Shown here: in pieces, positions 16,676 through 24,263 of the stretch
Layout: the number at the start of each line of letters is the position of its first letter
Numbering within the stretch: position 1 is the first letter of the stretch
Assembly: GCA_015488295.1 (NCBI GenBank)
Contig: WFOC01000025.1
Coordinates: forward strand, 1 to 40,545
DNA: 40,545 nt
Origin: Gammaproteobacteria bacterium
GTDB taxonomy: Bacteria; Pseudomonadota; Gammaproteobacteria; SZUA-229
Direction: 5' to 3'
Notes under the pieces: model-generated
What the model was told of the DNA's origin: nothing
The model's input: the letters and a program-made list of their open reading frames with translations, nothing else
Database searches by the model: none
Program-made: the position numbers and the translations under genes

Positions 16676-17956
16676 TTAGCCGGTGACCACATTCTCAGCA
16701 CCACGGGGCAATGTTTCCCCGTTCAGACTGGCAATCTTGTCCGCTTCAAAAGACAAACCGTATGCCAGTGAGAGCCTGTCGTATGAATCTTCCGGCAAAT
16801 TCTCAAGCATTAAATCATCCGGTGCGTTTAATTTTATTGAGATAATTTTGTGCGGCGGCAATTTATTTTCAAGACGGTGAATAATGTTTTGCAAAATTTC
16901 CAGACGCGCACCGCCGCTATAACTAAAGGTTTGCACGCCGTTTTCCCAGCAGGCAGGATCCGGACAATACTGCTTTTTTGTCTCATCCATTATTTTGTTA
17001 ATCAACCTGACTACTTCACCGCTGTATAAAGTATCGGCAAATTTTATATCTTTTTCTGTGAGCTCATGCGCCTGAGAAAAAGTGGCATTATCAGGAATAT
17101 TCTCAAACAGATTTATTTCATCACCGGGCAACTGTAAATTCTCATACCTTTTTTTAAGAAGATAATTAACCGCAACCGGTTCAACTGCGCAGGCATAAAG
17201 TGTGCATTTTTTTTCGTGCATAGCCTCGTCTGCATCTTCAACCATAAAGGTCGCAACATTGATCGTGCTCGCACCAACATCAATCAACATATGCAGGTCA
17301 TTACTGCAATTTCCTGAATGCAGGTAGCCGCATATCTGCGCGCTGCATCCGGCAAAAATATTAATCGAATTTTTTCTGATAATCTTCGACCGATACAGGG
17401 CTGGAAAAGCATCGAAGGCGTGCTCACCGGCATGCAAATACTGAGCAACCCGGTTCAATGTGATCGGACCGGGCAACACGCTGATCACCCAGGCAGTATA
17501 TAAAACATCTTTATAGACACCGGACAATTCAGAATCACTGACGCTATCAATCGGTAAACCTGCATTAACCGACCAGCATAATTCGCTATAACCGTATCTT
17601 TTTTTATAACGCGCCAGCAACCAGCCGATACTGGCACGAAATACCAGCGCCAGGTAAGCGGAAAGTCGCAGCATGTCTTCTTCTATATAAGAATTATCCA
17701 ACAGCGGGATTTTGAGGTTTTCTGCCGTATTATTTGCTTTGTCAGCGGGCGTTAAATGACAGTGCTTGTTATCATCGATGTTCAAAATAGACGGCAGCAG
17801 GTATTGATTATCCGGGCATGCAAATGCAGCAAAAGGCACCGCATACTTAACCCGCTGATCACCAATCACCACTTTGGTAAAAGCGGCACCAAAATCCAGA
17901 CCGATGATAAGCCGCTTCTTGCTAGCGCCTTTTTTCTCAATGAGCGAATGATTCAT
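16676..17956 (-). CDS. Actin/Hsp70-fold ATPase without substrate-binding domain
   Basis: 426 residues from the ATG at 17956; a TTG at 18013 would add 19 residues and neither start has a clear ribosome site. Three ATPase-core motifs are visible: phosphate-1 (LIIGLDFGAAFTKVVIGD), phosphate-2 (HMLIDVGASTINVATFMV) and the adenosine motif (FSYSGGARLEILQNII). The length covers only the nucleotide-binding fold; there is no Hsp70 C-terminal substrate domain. It could be a ParM-like filament protein or a chaperone-like ATPase. No partner gene (ParR or J-protein) is adjacent; neighbours are a lipoprotein on the other strand and a TauE/SafE transporter. Confidence 0.72.
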   Translation of the reverse strand: MNHSLIEKKGASKKRLIIGLDFGAAFTKVVIGDQRVKYAVPFAAFACPDNQYLLPSILNIDDNKHCHLTPADKANNTAENLKIPLLDNSYIEEDMLRLSAYLALVFRASIGWLLARYKKRYGYSELCWSVNAGLPIDSVSDSELSGVYKDVLYTAWVISVLPGPITLNRVAQYLHAGEHAFDAFPALYRSKIIRKNSINIFAGCSAQICGYLHSGNCSNDLHMLIDVGASTINVATFMVEDADEAMHEKKCTLYACAVEPVAVNYLLKKRYENLQLPGDEINLFENIPDNATFSQAHELTEKDIKFADTLYSGEVVRLINKIMDETKKQYCPDPACWENGVQTFSYSGGARLEILQNIIHRLENKLPPHKIISIKLNAPDDLMLENLPEDSYDRLSLAYGLSFEADKIASLNGETLPRGAENVVTG

Positions 17957-18102
17957 AAACTGCCACAGTGCCTCTGACCAGGAAGATGATCCGTCAAGAA
18001 ATCCCAGATTCAAAAACCGGCTTCAAAAATCAGCCTTTGCTTATGCAGCATTTCTCAACGAAGCACCAGTATACATAATTCCGGCCACCGCTGTGAACAG
18101 CT

Positions 18103-18852
18103 TCAAACCGAGGATTTAATAATCAGCATCACACCACTCACCAGCAATAAAATACTAATCACCTGGTTAAATCGTTTCTGATCAATTTTGATATGCAGGT
18201 GATGGCCAACATACATACCGGCAAACAGCACCGGCAGCAAGGTAAGCACCAGCCATAAAACCTGCGGTGTAAACAACCCGTTTAGCGCATAAGCCATCAT
18301 ACGCGTGCCGCCATCGACCAGGAAAATCATCGCAATGGTGGCGCGAAAATGGTTTTTATTCAGCTGACGCATTTTCAGGTACACCACATAAAATGGCCCG
18401 CCAGTGCCAAACAGTGCACCCACAACACCACCACCCAGACCGGCAGGCATTGCCCACCATCGGCTGCCAGCACGCACCGACAAAGGCAACAGGGAATAAA
18501 CCGCATACATCAACACAAATACTCCCAGAGCAAGTACCAGCCGGTTCGCATCAACATTAACCAGCAACCAGACCGCAATTGCGATGCCGATCAAGGAAAA
18601 CGGGATGAGCGGCAGCATGTCTCGCCACGCCACCTGCTTCCGCAAATGGAAACTCTGGGTGATCGTGCCGCTATAACTTAACAAGCCCAGCACCGGCACA
18701 ATAAAAGTCAGTGGAAACATAAAGGCCAGTAAAGGAATTGCGATCAGCCCGCTACCGAAACCGGATAAACCTTTCACGGTATATGCGACAAAAATAATCA
18801 CAACGGCCACAATAATTTGTATCAGGTTCAGATCAACTAGTTCGAGGAGCAT
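18103..18852 (-). CDS. TauE/SafE family sulfite/organic-anion exporter
   Basis: 249 residues with about eight hydrophobic segments and the duplicated family pattern: KGLSGFGSGLIAIPLLAF in the first half and GLGGGVVGALFGTGGPFYVV in the second. The family moves sulfite, sulfoacetate or other anions across the inner membrane; the substrate of this one cannot be deduced. The ATG at 18852 gives a short N-terminus before the first helix. It stands alone on the minus strand between the actin-like gene and the tRNA repeats. Confidence 0.88.
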   Translation of the reverse strand: MLLELVDLNLIQIIVAVVIIFVAYTVKGLSGFGSGLIAIPLLAFMFPLTFIVPVLGLLSYSGTITQSFHLRKQVAWRDMLPLIPFSLIGIAIAVWLLVNVDANRLVLALGVFVLMYAVYSLLPLSVRAGSRWWAMPAGLGGGVVGALFGTGGPFYVVYLKMRQLNKNHFRATIAMIFLVDGGTRMMAYALNGLFTPQVLWLVLTLLPVLFAGMYVGHHLHIKIDQKRFNQVISILLLVSGVMLIIKSSV

Positions 18853-18923
18853 GGATATTTCAGCAGAAAAATAAGCAGTTGGGATGGGAATTCTACCTGT
18901 AAACCGGCTTTAACATAACGCCA

Positions 18924-19020
18924 AACCGTTCGAACCCCGTCCAGGCCCTTGCATCAATGAGGTTGTGCGCGGCGGCTTCAGGGATCAAACGAACTTAAAT
19001 ATGGCGGACCGGACGGGATT
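18924..19020. repeat. 97-bp direct repeat, copy A, ending in a tRNA-Asp 3' fragment
   Basis: Identical to 19103-19199 except one base (GGG against GAG near 18981-18983). Its last 19 bases (19002-19020) are the 3' end of tRNA-Asp including CCA, after which the sequence departs from the tRNA. The copies are offset by 179 bases. Confidence 0.9.
19002..19020 (-). pseudogene. 3' terminal fragment of tRNA-Asp
   Basis: 19 bases equal to the CCA end, acceptor strand and part of the T-arm of the tRNA-Asp at 19181. The rest of the tRNA is absent, so it is non-functional. Confidence 0.8.
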
Positions 19021-19102
19021 ATTCGGCGCGTCGTGCGCCTCACCCTGCGGGTCATCCGCTTGAAAACGCGAATGATCAAAATCGTTCCTGACGATTTTGT
19101 CG

Positions 19103-19199
19103 AACCGTTCGAACCCCGTCCAGGCCCTTGCATCAATGAGGTTGTGCGCGGCGGCTTCAGAGATCAAACGAACTTAAATATGGCGGACCGGACGGGATT
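19103..19199. repeat. 97-bp direct repeat, copy B, running into intact tRNA-Asp
   Basis: Same 97 bases as copy A. It includes the 3' flank and last 19 bases of the functional tRNA-Asp. A CAAAATCGT/ACGATTTTG hairpin (about 19078-19100) lies just before it in the unique spacer. Confidence 0.9.
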
Positions 19200-19257
19200 C
19201 GAACCCGCGACCTCCGGCGTGACAGGCCGGCATTCTAACCAGCTGAACTACCGGTCC
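19181..19257 (-). tRNA. tRNA-Asp(GTC)
   Basis: 77 bases including an encoded CCA. Minus-strand reading starts GGACCGGTAGTTCAGCTGG, has anticodon loop CTGTCAC (GTC) and ends GGTTCGAATCCCGTCCGG plus GCCA. The acceptor stem GGACCGG/CCGGTCC is perfect. It lies eight bases downstream of tRNA-Val in the same transcript and is a near-identical copy of 29441-29517. Confidence 0.97.
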
Positions 19258-19265
19258 TTAGAATT

Positions 19266-19341
19266 TGGTGGGTGCTGAGGGAGTCGAACCCCCGACATTC
19301 GCCTTGTAAGGGCGACGCTCTACCAGCTGAGCTAAGCACCC
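19266..19341 (-). tRNA. tRNA-Val(TAC)
   Basis: 76 bases including encoded CCA. Starts GGGTGCTTAGCTCAGCTGG, anticodon loop CTTACAA (TAC), T-loop GGTTCGACTCC, acceptor GGGTGCT/AGCACCC. First gene of a Val-Asp tRNA pair. The 307 bases between it and the EAL-HDOD gene hold only its presumed promoter and that gene's leader; I see nothing else there. Confidence 0.97.
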
Positions 19342-19648
19342 GTAAAAGCGCTGGGGATTGTATATCATCAAGTGTTAATACACAACAATACCGGGGAAAA
19401 AATCAGATATTGTCACTTTTAGCACGATTAATATGCCGCTTTAACTGACGTAGCGCCTTTTACAGCGTCTCTCCGACCACAATCAAGCTTCGCCTTAAGG
19501 CAAAACCTGTCCTCATCAGACAGCAGCACGACTTCCTTTCTTTATAGTTTAACCACTTGCTGTCGATACGATTTACAGGAACTTTATTTTGTGCCAGCCG
19601 ACAGCTGGTACCAGTTCGTATATGTTACTAAATCACAGGAAAATTTAA

Positions 19649-20854
19649 ATGCAAGATGCTTTTGTCGGCAGACAACCTATTTTTGATCAACATAAATCCG
19701 TTTATGCCTACGAGCTGCTATTTCGAAATGGCAGCAGCACCAGTGCAAACGTTGTCGATGGTAACCAGGCCAGCACCCAGGTCATACTCAACACACTGAC
19801 TGAATTTGGTCTCGACAGCATCGTCGGCAAGCACCGTGCCTTTATCAACCTGACACGCGAACTACTGGTCGATGATTTAATTCAGATGCTTCCCCAAAAA
19901 CGTGTGGTGCTTGAAATACTGGAAGATGTCACGGTTGATAAAGAGCTGGTTGATGCGGTTCGTGAGCTGTCGCAGCAGGGTTATATTATTGCACTGGATG
20001 ATTTTGTTTACAGTGATGACTGGCAGCCGCTGGTAGAAATTGCAGACATCATCAAACTTGATGTAATGGCGATGGCCGACAACGAAATAGCACAGCAGGT
20101 CAAATTTCTTCGCGGTTTCGACACGCTGTTGCTGGCAGAAAAAGTCGAAACCATGGAGCACTTCAACTTTTTAAAAACACTAAAGTTTGATTATTATCAG
20201 GGCTATTTTCTCAGCAAACCTTCTATCATCGAAGGCAAACGTACACCAACCAATAAACTGTCTATTCTGCAACTGCTGGCCAAACTGGCATGCGCGGAAA
20301 CACCTCATAGCGAAATAGAATCACTCATCACGCAAGACGTTACCCTCAGCTACAAAATTCTGCGTTACATTAACGCCGCCTGTTTTGCCCTGCCAAGAAA
20401 AATCGCTTCCATCAATGAAGCCATCATTTATCTTGGACTCAGCAATATTCGTCGTTTTGCTTCGATGATGGCGATGACCGGCTTTAATGACCAGCCACAC
20501 GAAATTCTGCTTACCTCACTTATCAGAGCACGCATGTGTGAATTACTGGCAGAAGCCACCGGCCAGCAAAACACCGACACTTATTTCACTCTCGGCCTGT
20601 TTTCCTCACTGGATATCATGCTGCTCATGCCGATGGTAAAACTGGTAGATGAACTTCCCCTGGGCGAAGACCTGACGCAGGCGCTACTCGATAAGGATGG
20701 CCAGTTAAGTGAAGCACTGCGCTGCGTGCTCGCCTACGAACGCCAGCAATGGCAGGTAGTAAAATTCACCGGGCTGTCTGGCCAGGAAATCAGCAATATT
20801 TATTTACAGGCAGTGCAATGGGGCAACGAAGCGGGCACAACCATACGCTCATAA
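19649..20854 (+). CDS. EAL-HDOD signalling protein (YuxH family)
   Basis: 401 residues. The N-terminal EAL-like domain (about 1-200) begins FVGRQPIFDQHKSVYAYELLF, the usual YuxH opening, with ELLFR in place of EALLR. Residues corresponding to metal and base positions appear kept (FINLTREL, LEILEDV, ALDDFVY, IKLDVM, AEKVE, YYQGYFLSKP). The C-terminal HDOD domain (about 205-390) includes ITQDVTLSYKILRYINAACF and INEAIIYLGLSNIRRFASMM. Members act as c-di-GMP receptors or regulators more often than as hydrolases. AGGAAAATTTAA precedes the ATG. Transcribed alone. Confidence 0.9.
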   Translation: MQDAFVGRQPIFDQHKSVYAYELLFRNGSSTSANVVDGNQASTQVILNTLTEFGLDSIVGKHRAFINLTRELLVDDLIQMLPQKRVVLEILEDVTVDKELVDAVRELSQQGYIIALDDFVYSDDWQPLVEIADIIKLDVMAMADNEIAQQVKFLRGFDTLLLAEKVETMEHFNFLKTLKFDYYQGYFLSKPSIIEGKRTPTNKLSILQLLAKLACAETPHSEIESLITQDVTLSYKILRYINAACFALPRKIASINEAIIYLGLSNIRRFASMMAMTGFNDQPHEILLTSLIRARMCELLAEATGQQNTDTYFTLGLFSSLDIMLLMPMVKLVDELPLGEDLTQALLDKDGQLSEALRCVLAYERQQWQVVKFTGLSGQEISNIYLQAVQWGNEAGTTIRS

Positions 20855-20952
20855 GAAATATCAGAAGAAAAAAGCAGCACGGCCCCACTTCACGGGAGCC
20901 CCGTTAGCCTGGCCTTATTTCAGCCTCGCCAACACACCACACAACGAACATC

Positions 20953-21903
20953 TTAAGCAACCTTCGCATTCACACTGCCGCAATACGGGCAGCAGCCCGG
21001 TGCAGGTGCCGGGTTTCTGGCAGTAATGGCGTTTCTTTCCTGCTTGAGCAAACGCATGGCTTCTTCGTCACTGATCCCCATATCCAGCGAATAATTTTTC
21101 AGAACATTGCTTTCCGCATCATCAAGCACGCCATCGGTCAGCGCATCCTGCACCATGCTGCGATATGTTTCACGGCGCTTGTTCACTTCACGGGTAAAGC
21201 CCGAGGCGATGATACCGGCTGGCAGCGCCGCCATACCCACGCCGAGAATAGTAATAAGCACCCCAAGAATTTTGCCGGAAACCGTCACCGGAATGACATC
21301 ACCATAACCAACCGTGGACAGCGTAATCGTCGCCCACCACATGGCGCGGGGGATGGTGCCGAACGCAGCCGGCTGTGCGTCACGCTCGACCATAAACATG
21401 CCGGCAGAGGCCAGCACGATCAGCACCAGCATAATAAAAATGGCCGAAACCAGTGTTGCTATTTCATTTTTGATCACTGTCAGCAAAACGCTCATGGCGC
21501 TAAAATGCCGCGACAGTTTGAAAATTCTGAACAGCCGGAGAACACGCAGGAAACGGGTGTCAAGGTTGAAAAAGATTCCCAGATAAAACGGCAGTACGGC
21601 GACCAGATCCACAATCGCCATCGGTGATATCATGTATTTCAGCCGGCCTGTCACCGGCTGCCGGTATTTTGGATTTTCCACGCAGACCCAGACACGGGTG
21701 ATATATTCCAGCGAAAAAACAATTATCGAGAATAGCTCAAAGTTGTCAAAAGCCAGCTGCAGGTCGTTATAAATAACGCTATCAGACGCAAGAATAACCG
21801 CCACCACATTGCTCATAATCAGCATCATCAACAGCAGGCTGACGAACCTCGCCATCGCGCTGGAATTGCTCTGCTCCAGAAAACCGTAGAAGTATGATCG
21901 CAT
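20953..21903 (-). CDS. Voltage-gated-type potassium channel
   Basis: 316 residues, six membrane segments. An S4-like helix (TRFLRVLRLFRIFKLSRH) carries regularly spaced arginines, and the pore has the K+ selectivity filter TLSTVGYGDVIPVT. It is followed by a cytoplasmic helical tail and a C-terminal CCPYCGS that may bind zinc. Topology matches bacterial Kv-like (Kch/KvAP type) channels of the inner membrane. Start at 21903 is the only ATG placing the first helix correctly; its ribosome site is weak. Monocistronic. Confidence 0.9.
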   Translation of the reverse strand: MRSYFYGFLEQSNSSAMARFVSLLLMMLIMSNVVAVILASDSVIYNDLQLAFDNFELFSIIVFSLEYITRVWVCVENPKYRQPVTGRLKYMISPMAIVDLVAVLPFYLGIFFNLDTRFLRVLRLFRIFKLSRHFSAMSVLLTVIKNEIATLVSAIFIMLVLIVLASAGMFMVERDAQPAAFGTIPRAMWWATITLSTVGYGDVIPVTVSGKILGVLITILGVGMAALPAGIIASGFTREVNKRRETYRSMVQDALTDGVLDDAESNVLKNYSLDMGISDEEAMRLLKQERNAITARNPAPAPGCCPYCGSVNAKVA

Positions 21904-22045
21904 GATAATTGTTAACAGCTGACTATTTAATTATTTTCAATGAGTACATACACTTAAAGTCGGCTGATTGGCGGGAAACCTTAATTTCAAGCAAGCATGG
22001 CTTTCAGGAAATTAAAAACCGTTATCAAAAATAAAAGAAATCTGA

Positions 22046-22062
22046 AACGGTGAGACACCGTT
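22046..22062 (-). terminator. Probable terminator of the mutarotase gene
   Basis: AACGGTG/CACCGTT, perfect 7-bp stem with a three-base loop, followed on the minus strand by a T-rich run. A second hairpin CAGGTT/AACCTG (22069-22085) lies between it and the stop codon at 22103. Confidence 0.5.
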
Positions 22063-22102
22063 ACATACCAGGTTGAACAAACCTGTGACTGAAACAGGGA
22101 TA

Positions 22103-23032
22103 TTAAATCCCCTGCACTTCGTACTGCACCCAGAGCTGATGCGCTTTGCCGGGTTCGATGGTTACCACGTCGTCTGCCGCATTACTGCTTTCGACACAGA
22201 GCATGTGTTTATAACCATTACTGCCCAGGTCGCCCATTTTATCGGCAGTTTCCTGCCACGGGTTCCACACCACGGTGGAGTGACTGCCGCATTTTATGAT
22301 GATGATATTTCGCTTCAGCACCCTGTCTTCGATAACACAGTCACTGGCGGTGTCGAGGTAAATTCGGTCAACTTCTTCATTGATGGTAACCGGGCCATGC
22401 TGAATCTTGCACTTGAAACCTTCGAGCTTGTCGAGGTAGCTGGTGTCGTCCAGCCCGTGCAGCAACACTTTGCTGACATCACCGACCCTGAAATAGGTAT
22501 GCAGCGCCTGGCCGATGGTGATGGTTTCACTTCCGTTGTTGTGGGTGAGTAGTTCCATCTCCAGCTTTTTGCCAACAGTCATCTGAAATTGCACACTGGT
22601 GTCCGCTGGCCACATGGCCTGTGTCTCTGGTTGCGGCTGCGTGGTGAAAGTGATGCGGGTATTGCCGTTACTGAGTGCTTCGGTGGTAACCACGTCCCAG
22701 TGAGTGGTGCGGGCAAAACCGTGCGCCGGAAAGTCTGCGTTTGAAGCGTGCGCGCCAAACCAGGGCCAGCAGATGGGAACGCCACCGCGAACAGACTTGC
22801 CAGCCGCAAATGTCGCATCCTCCGACAACCAGATTACCTCTTCTTCACCTGCTGGTATCCAGCTGAGCAGATGCGCCCCCTGCAGGCTGATTAGCGCACG
22901 GCCGTGCTGGTTATTAATTTCAACAAGCGGTAGCCCGCCACTGCCGGCTTTAAAATGCAGGTTGTTGCCAGCAACCTCTAATGAAAATTCATTATTTAAG
23001 TGATCGATGTTGTCTGAATCAGATGTGCTCAT
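22103..23032 (-). CDS. yeaD: D-hexose-6-phosphate mutarotase (YeaD-like aldose epimerase)
   Basis: 309 residues of the galactose-mutarotase fold. Typical YeaD segments: HGRALISLQGAHLLSWIPAG, EVIWLSEDATF, GVPICWPWFGAH, FPAHGFAR (catalytic-region His), QALHTYFRVGD and VVWNPW. It interconverts alpha and beta anomers of hexose-6-phosphates in the cytoplasm. The ATG at 23032 gives a slightly longer N-terminus than usual. It is downstream of the DUF1508 gene on the same strand, separated by a terminator. Confidence 0.92.
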   Translation of the reverse strand: MSTSDSDNIDHLNNEFSLEVAGNNLHFKAGSGGLPLVEINNQHGRALISLQGAHLLSWIPAGEEEVIWLSEDATFAAGKSVRGGVPICWPWFGAHASNADFPAHGFARTTHWDVVTTEALSNGNTRITFTTQPQPETQAMWPADTSVQFQMTVGKKLEMELLTHNNGSETITIGQALHTYFRVGDVSKVLLHGLDDTSYLDKLEGFKCKIQHGPVTINEEVDRIYLDTASDCVIEDRVLKRNIIIIKCGSHSTVVWNPWQETADKMGDLGSNGYKHMLCVESSNAADDVVTIEPGKAHQLWVQYEVQGI

Positions 23033-23050
23033 TTATATTTATTCCCGTCA

Positions 23051-23074
23051 ATAAAACGCCCGCAGAAAGCGGGC
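23051..23074 (-). terminator. Terminator of the DUF1508 gene
   Basis: GCCCGC/GCGGGC stem (23058-23063 with 23069-23074) followed on the minus strand by GTTTTATT. It lies 15 bases after the DUF1508 stop. Confidence 0.65.
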
Positions 23075-23088
23075 TTTGCTGTACCAGT

Positions 23089-23259
23089 TTATTGGCTGCG
23101 AATTGGTGCATTTGCCGAGCCTTTAACTAGACTAATAGCATGAATGCATGCTTTTTTATCATGGTAGCCATCGTCAGAACTCGCGATAATTCTGTTATTC
23201 GCCGCATATAAACGCCAGCGCCACTGATTTTTATCATCTTTAAATATAAAGTAAAACAT
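23089..23259 (-). CDS. DUF1508 (YegP-like) small protein
   Basis: 56 residues, one copy of the DUF1508 module: MFYFIFKDDKNQWRWRLYAA, NNRIIASSDDGYHDKKACIH, AISLVKGS. The motif order (F-x-I-F-K-D, QWRWRL.A.N..IIA.S..GY..K..C...I..VK) is the family signature. Function unknown; E. coli YegP has two such modules. The start is supported by GAGGGA eight bases upstream. Its ATG overlaps the ATG of the divergent gene at 23258 within a single CATG, so the two genes share no intergenic space. Confidence 0.82.
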   Translation of the reverse strand: MFYFIFKDDKNQWRWRLYAANNRIIASSDDGYHDKKACIHAISLVKGSANAPIRSQ

Positions 23260-23509
23260 GAAAAATCCCTCTTCAGAAAAATTTAAAACATACCTGTTCA
23301 GTTATACGCATAACAACGCAAAGTGGGGTTTTGAAATCCAGGCCGAAAGTGAAGAAGATGCCAGATTACGCGTTGCAAAATTAATCTACGCCAAATACGA
23401 TGGCGAACTGGCAATGAAAATTCCTGCCCGGCTGAGCTTTTTCCCACGCCTTTTTGTTACTTTACTAAACAGTCCCAGCGCACTCGTGCGGTTACTGTCG
23501 GCACGTTAA
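23258..23509 (+). CDS. Conserved hypothetical protein, divergent from DUF1508
   Basis: 83 residues: MKNPSSEKFKTYLFSYTHNN, AKWGFEIQAESEEDARLRVA and YDGELAMKIPARLSFFPRLF. The SYxHxxAxWxFEI and EEDAxxRxxxL.xAxYDGEL pattern looks like a small conserved family, probably one alpha/beta domain, of unknown function. No ribosome site is visible upstream, where the sequence is the reverse of the DUF1508 start; the first codon could be later in reality, but no other ATG is near. Its stop at 23509 is followed by an 80-base gap to the convergent YbeL-like gene. Confidence 0.65.
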   Translation: MKNPSSEKFKTYLFSYTHNNAKWGFEIQAESEEDARLRVAKLIYAKYDGELAMKIPARLSFFPRLFVTLLNSPSALVRLLSAR

Positions 23510-23591
23510 GCTGCGCCCAAATCACGCGCTTACAAACATACCACTTTCATTTATCATTTTCTATGATAGCCAGCATTTACCGGCTTTGCGC

Positions 23592-24116
23592 TCACTCAAA
23601 CTGCACACGATGAAAGCTTGTTTTATGGCATTTCGGGCATGGCGGAATGCGTGCCGGTTTGTGAAAATGCAGCTTCTCGCCACACTCATCACAGATAAGC
23701 GTACCAAAGCCCGCTATTTCACCGGTGTGGTAAACCGCCGGCTGGTTTGCATTTTCTTTCATCCGTAACAGCGCCAGCGTGGTTTTATCAGCAGTATCCA
23801 GCATCGCCTGAATCAGTTCATTTTTAATCAATGCGGTTTCAAAACCCAGCCAGTCACGAAAGGCATGTTCTGTTTCGGAAAGGTAATTAATGGCATCATC
23901 AAGATCACGTTTCAGCCATTTTGCAAGATTCTCGGCATCCTCCTCCGTTACCTGCTCCAGTTTTTTTGCTTTTTCCTTGGCATCATCCACCAGCTCGTGA
24001 ACCAGCGTTTCGGTCTTATCCTTCGCTTTATGTAAATTGTCCGCGACGTGTTCATACATGGTTTCATAAACCGCACCCAGCGCATCAAGTGGGTCGGCAC
24101 GTTTTTTATCGGTCAT
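23592..24116 (-). CDS. Zinc-ribbon protein of the YbeL/DUF1451 family
   Basis: 174 residues. The N-terminal two thirds are charged and helical (EHVADNLHKAKDKTETLVHE, LVDDAKEKAKKLEQV), with coiled-coil character. The C-terminus is a zinc ribbon with two CxxC knuckles (LICDECGEKLHF and PPCPKCHKTSFHRV) preceded by the conserved YHTGEIAGFGTL. This is the layout of YbeL-like proteins of unknown function. AGGGGAAAGAT before the ATG supports the start. Confidence 0.88.
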   Translation of the reverse strand: MTDKKRADPLDALGAVYETMYEHVADNLHKAKDKTETLVHELVDDAKEKAKKLEQVTEEDAENLAKWLKRDLDDAINYLSETEHAFRDWLGFETALIKNELIQAMLDTADKTTLALLRMKENANQPAVYHTGEIAGFGTLICDECGEKLHFHKPARIPPCPKCHKTSFHRVQFE

Positions 24117-24192
24117 ATCTTTCCCCTGATCTGGTGGTTATTTCGGTATTCATTCATCTTATGCCAGTGTATGCATCCTGAACCTAATTTTG

Positions 24193-24206
24193 TTGATACA
24201 AATCAA
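24193..24206 (+). promoter_or_regulatory. FNR/ANR-type binding site (TTGATACAAATCAA)
   Basis: Exact match to TTGAT-N4-ATCAA. A -10 TATATT lies at 24227-24232, so a start near 24240 puts the site centre at about -41, the class II activator position. The first downstream gene starts at 24264. Confidence 0.72.
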
Positions 24207-24226
24207 CAGTAAGCGACATCAACTGC

Positions 24227-24232
24227 TATATT
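24227..24232 (+). promoter_or_regulatory. -10 element of the FNR-dependent promoter
   Basis: TATATT; no sigma70 -35 is visible, which fits a promoter that depends on an activator bound at 24193-24206. Confidence 0.5.
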
Positions 24233-24263
24233 ACATACGAATCAATCTTTTACATAAATTTAC

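Noticed and set aside
18985-19167. Minus-strand open frame of 60 codons through the 97-bp repeat
   Set aside because: It crosses the repeat and a tRNA fragment with no ribosome site; open by chance.
19033-19278. Open frame reading MADRTGFEPATSGVTGRHSN across the tRNA-Asp, and its counterpart at 29428-29613
   Set aside because: It is the reverse strand of tRNA-Asp/tRNA-Val, a well-known false protein.
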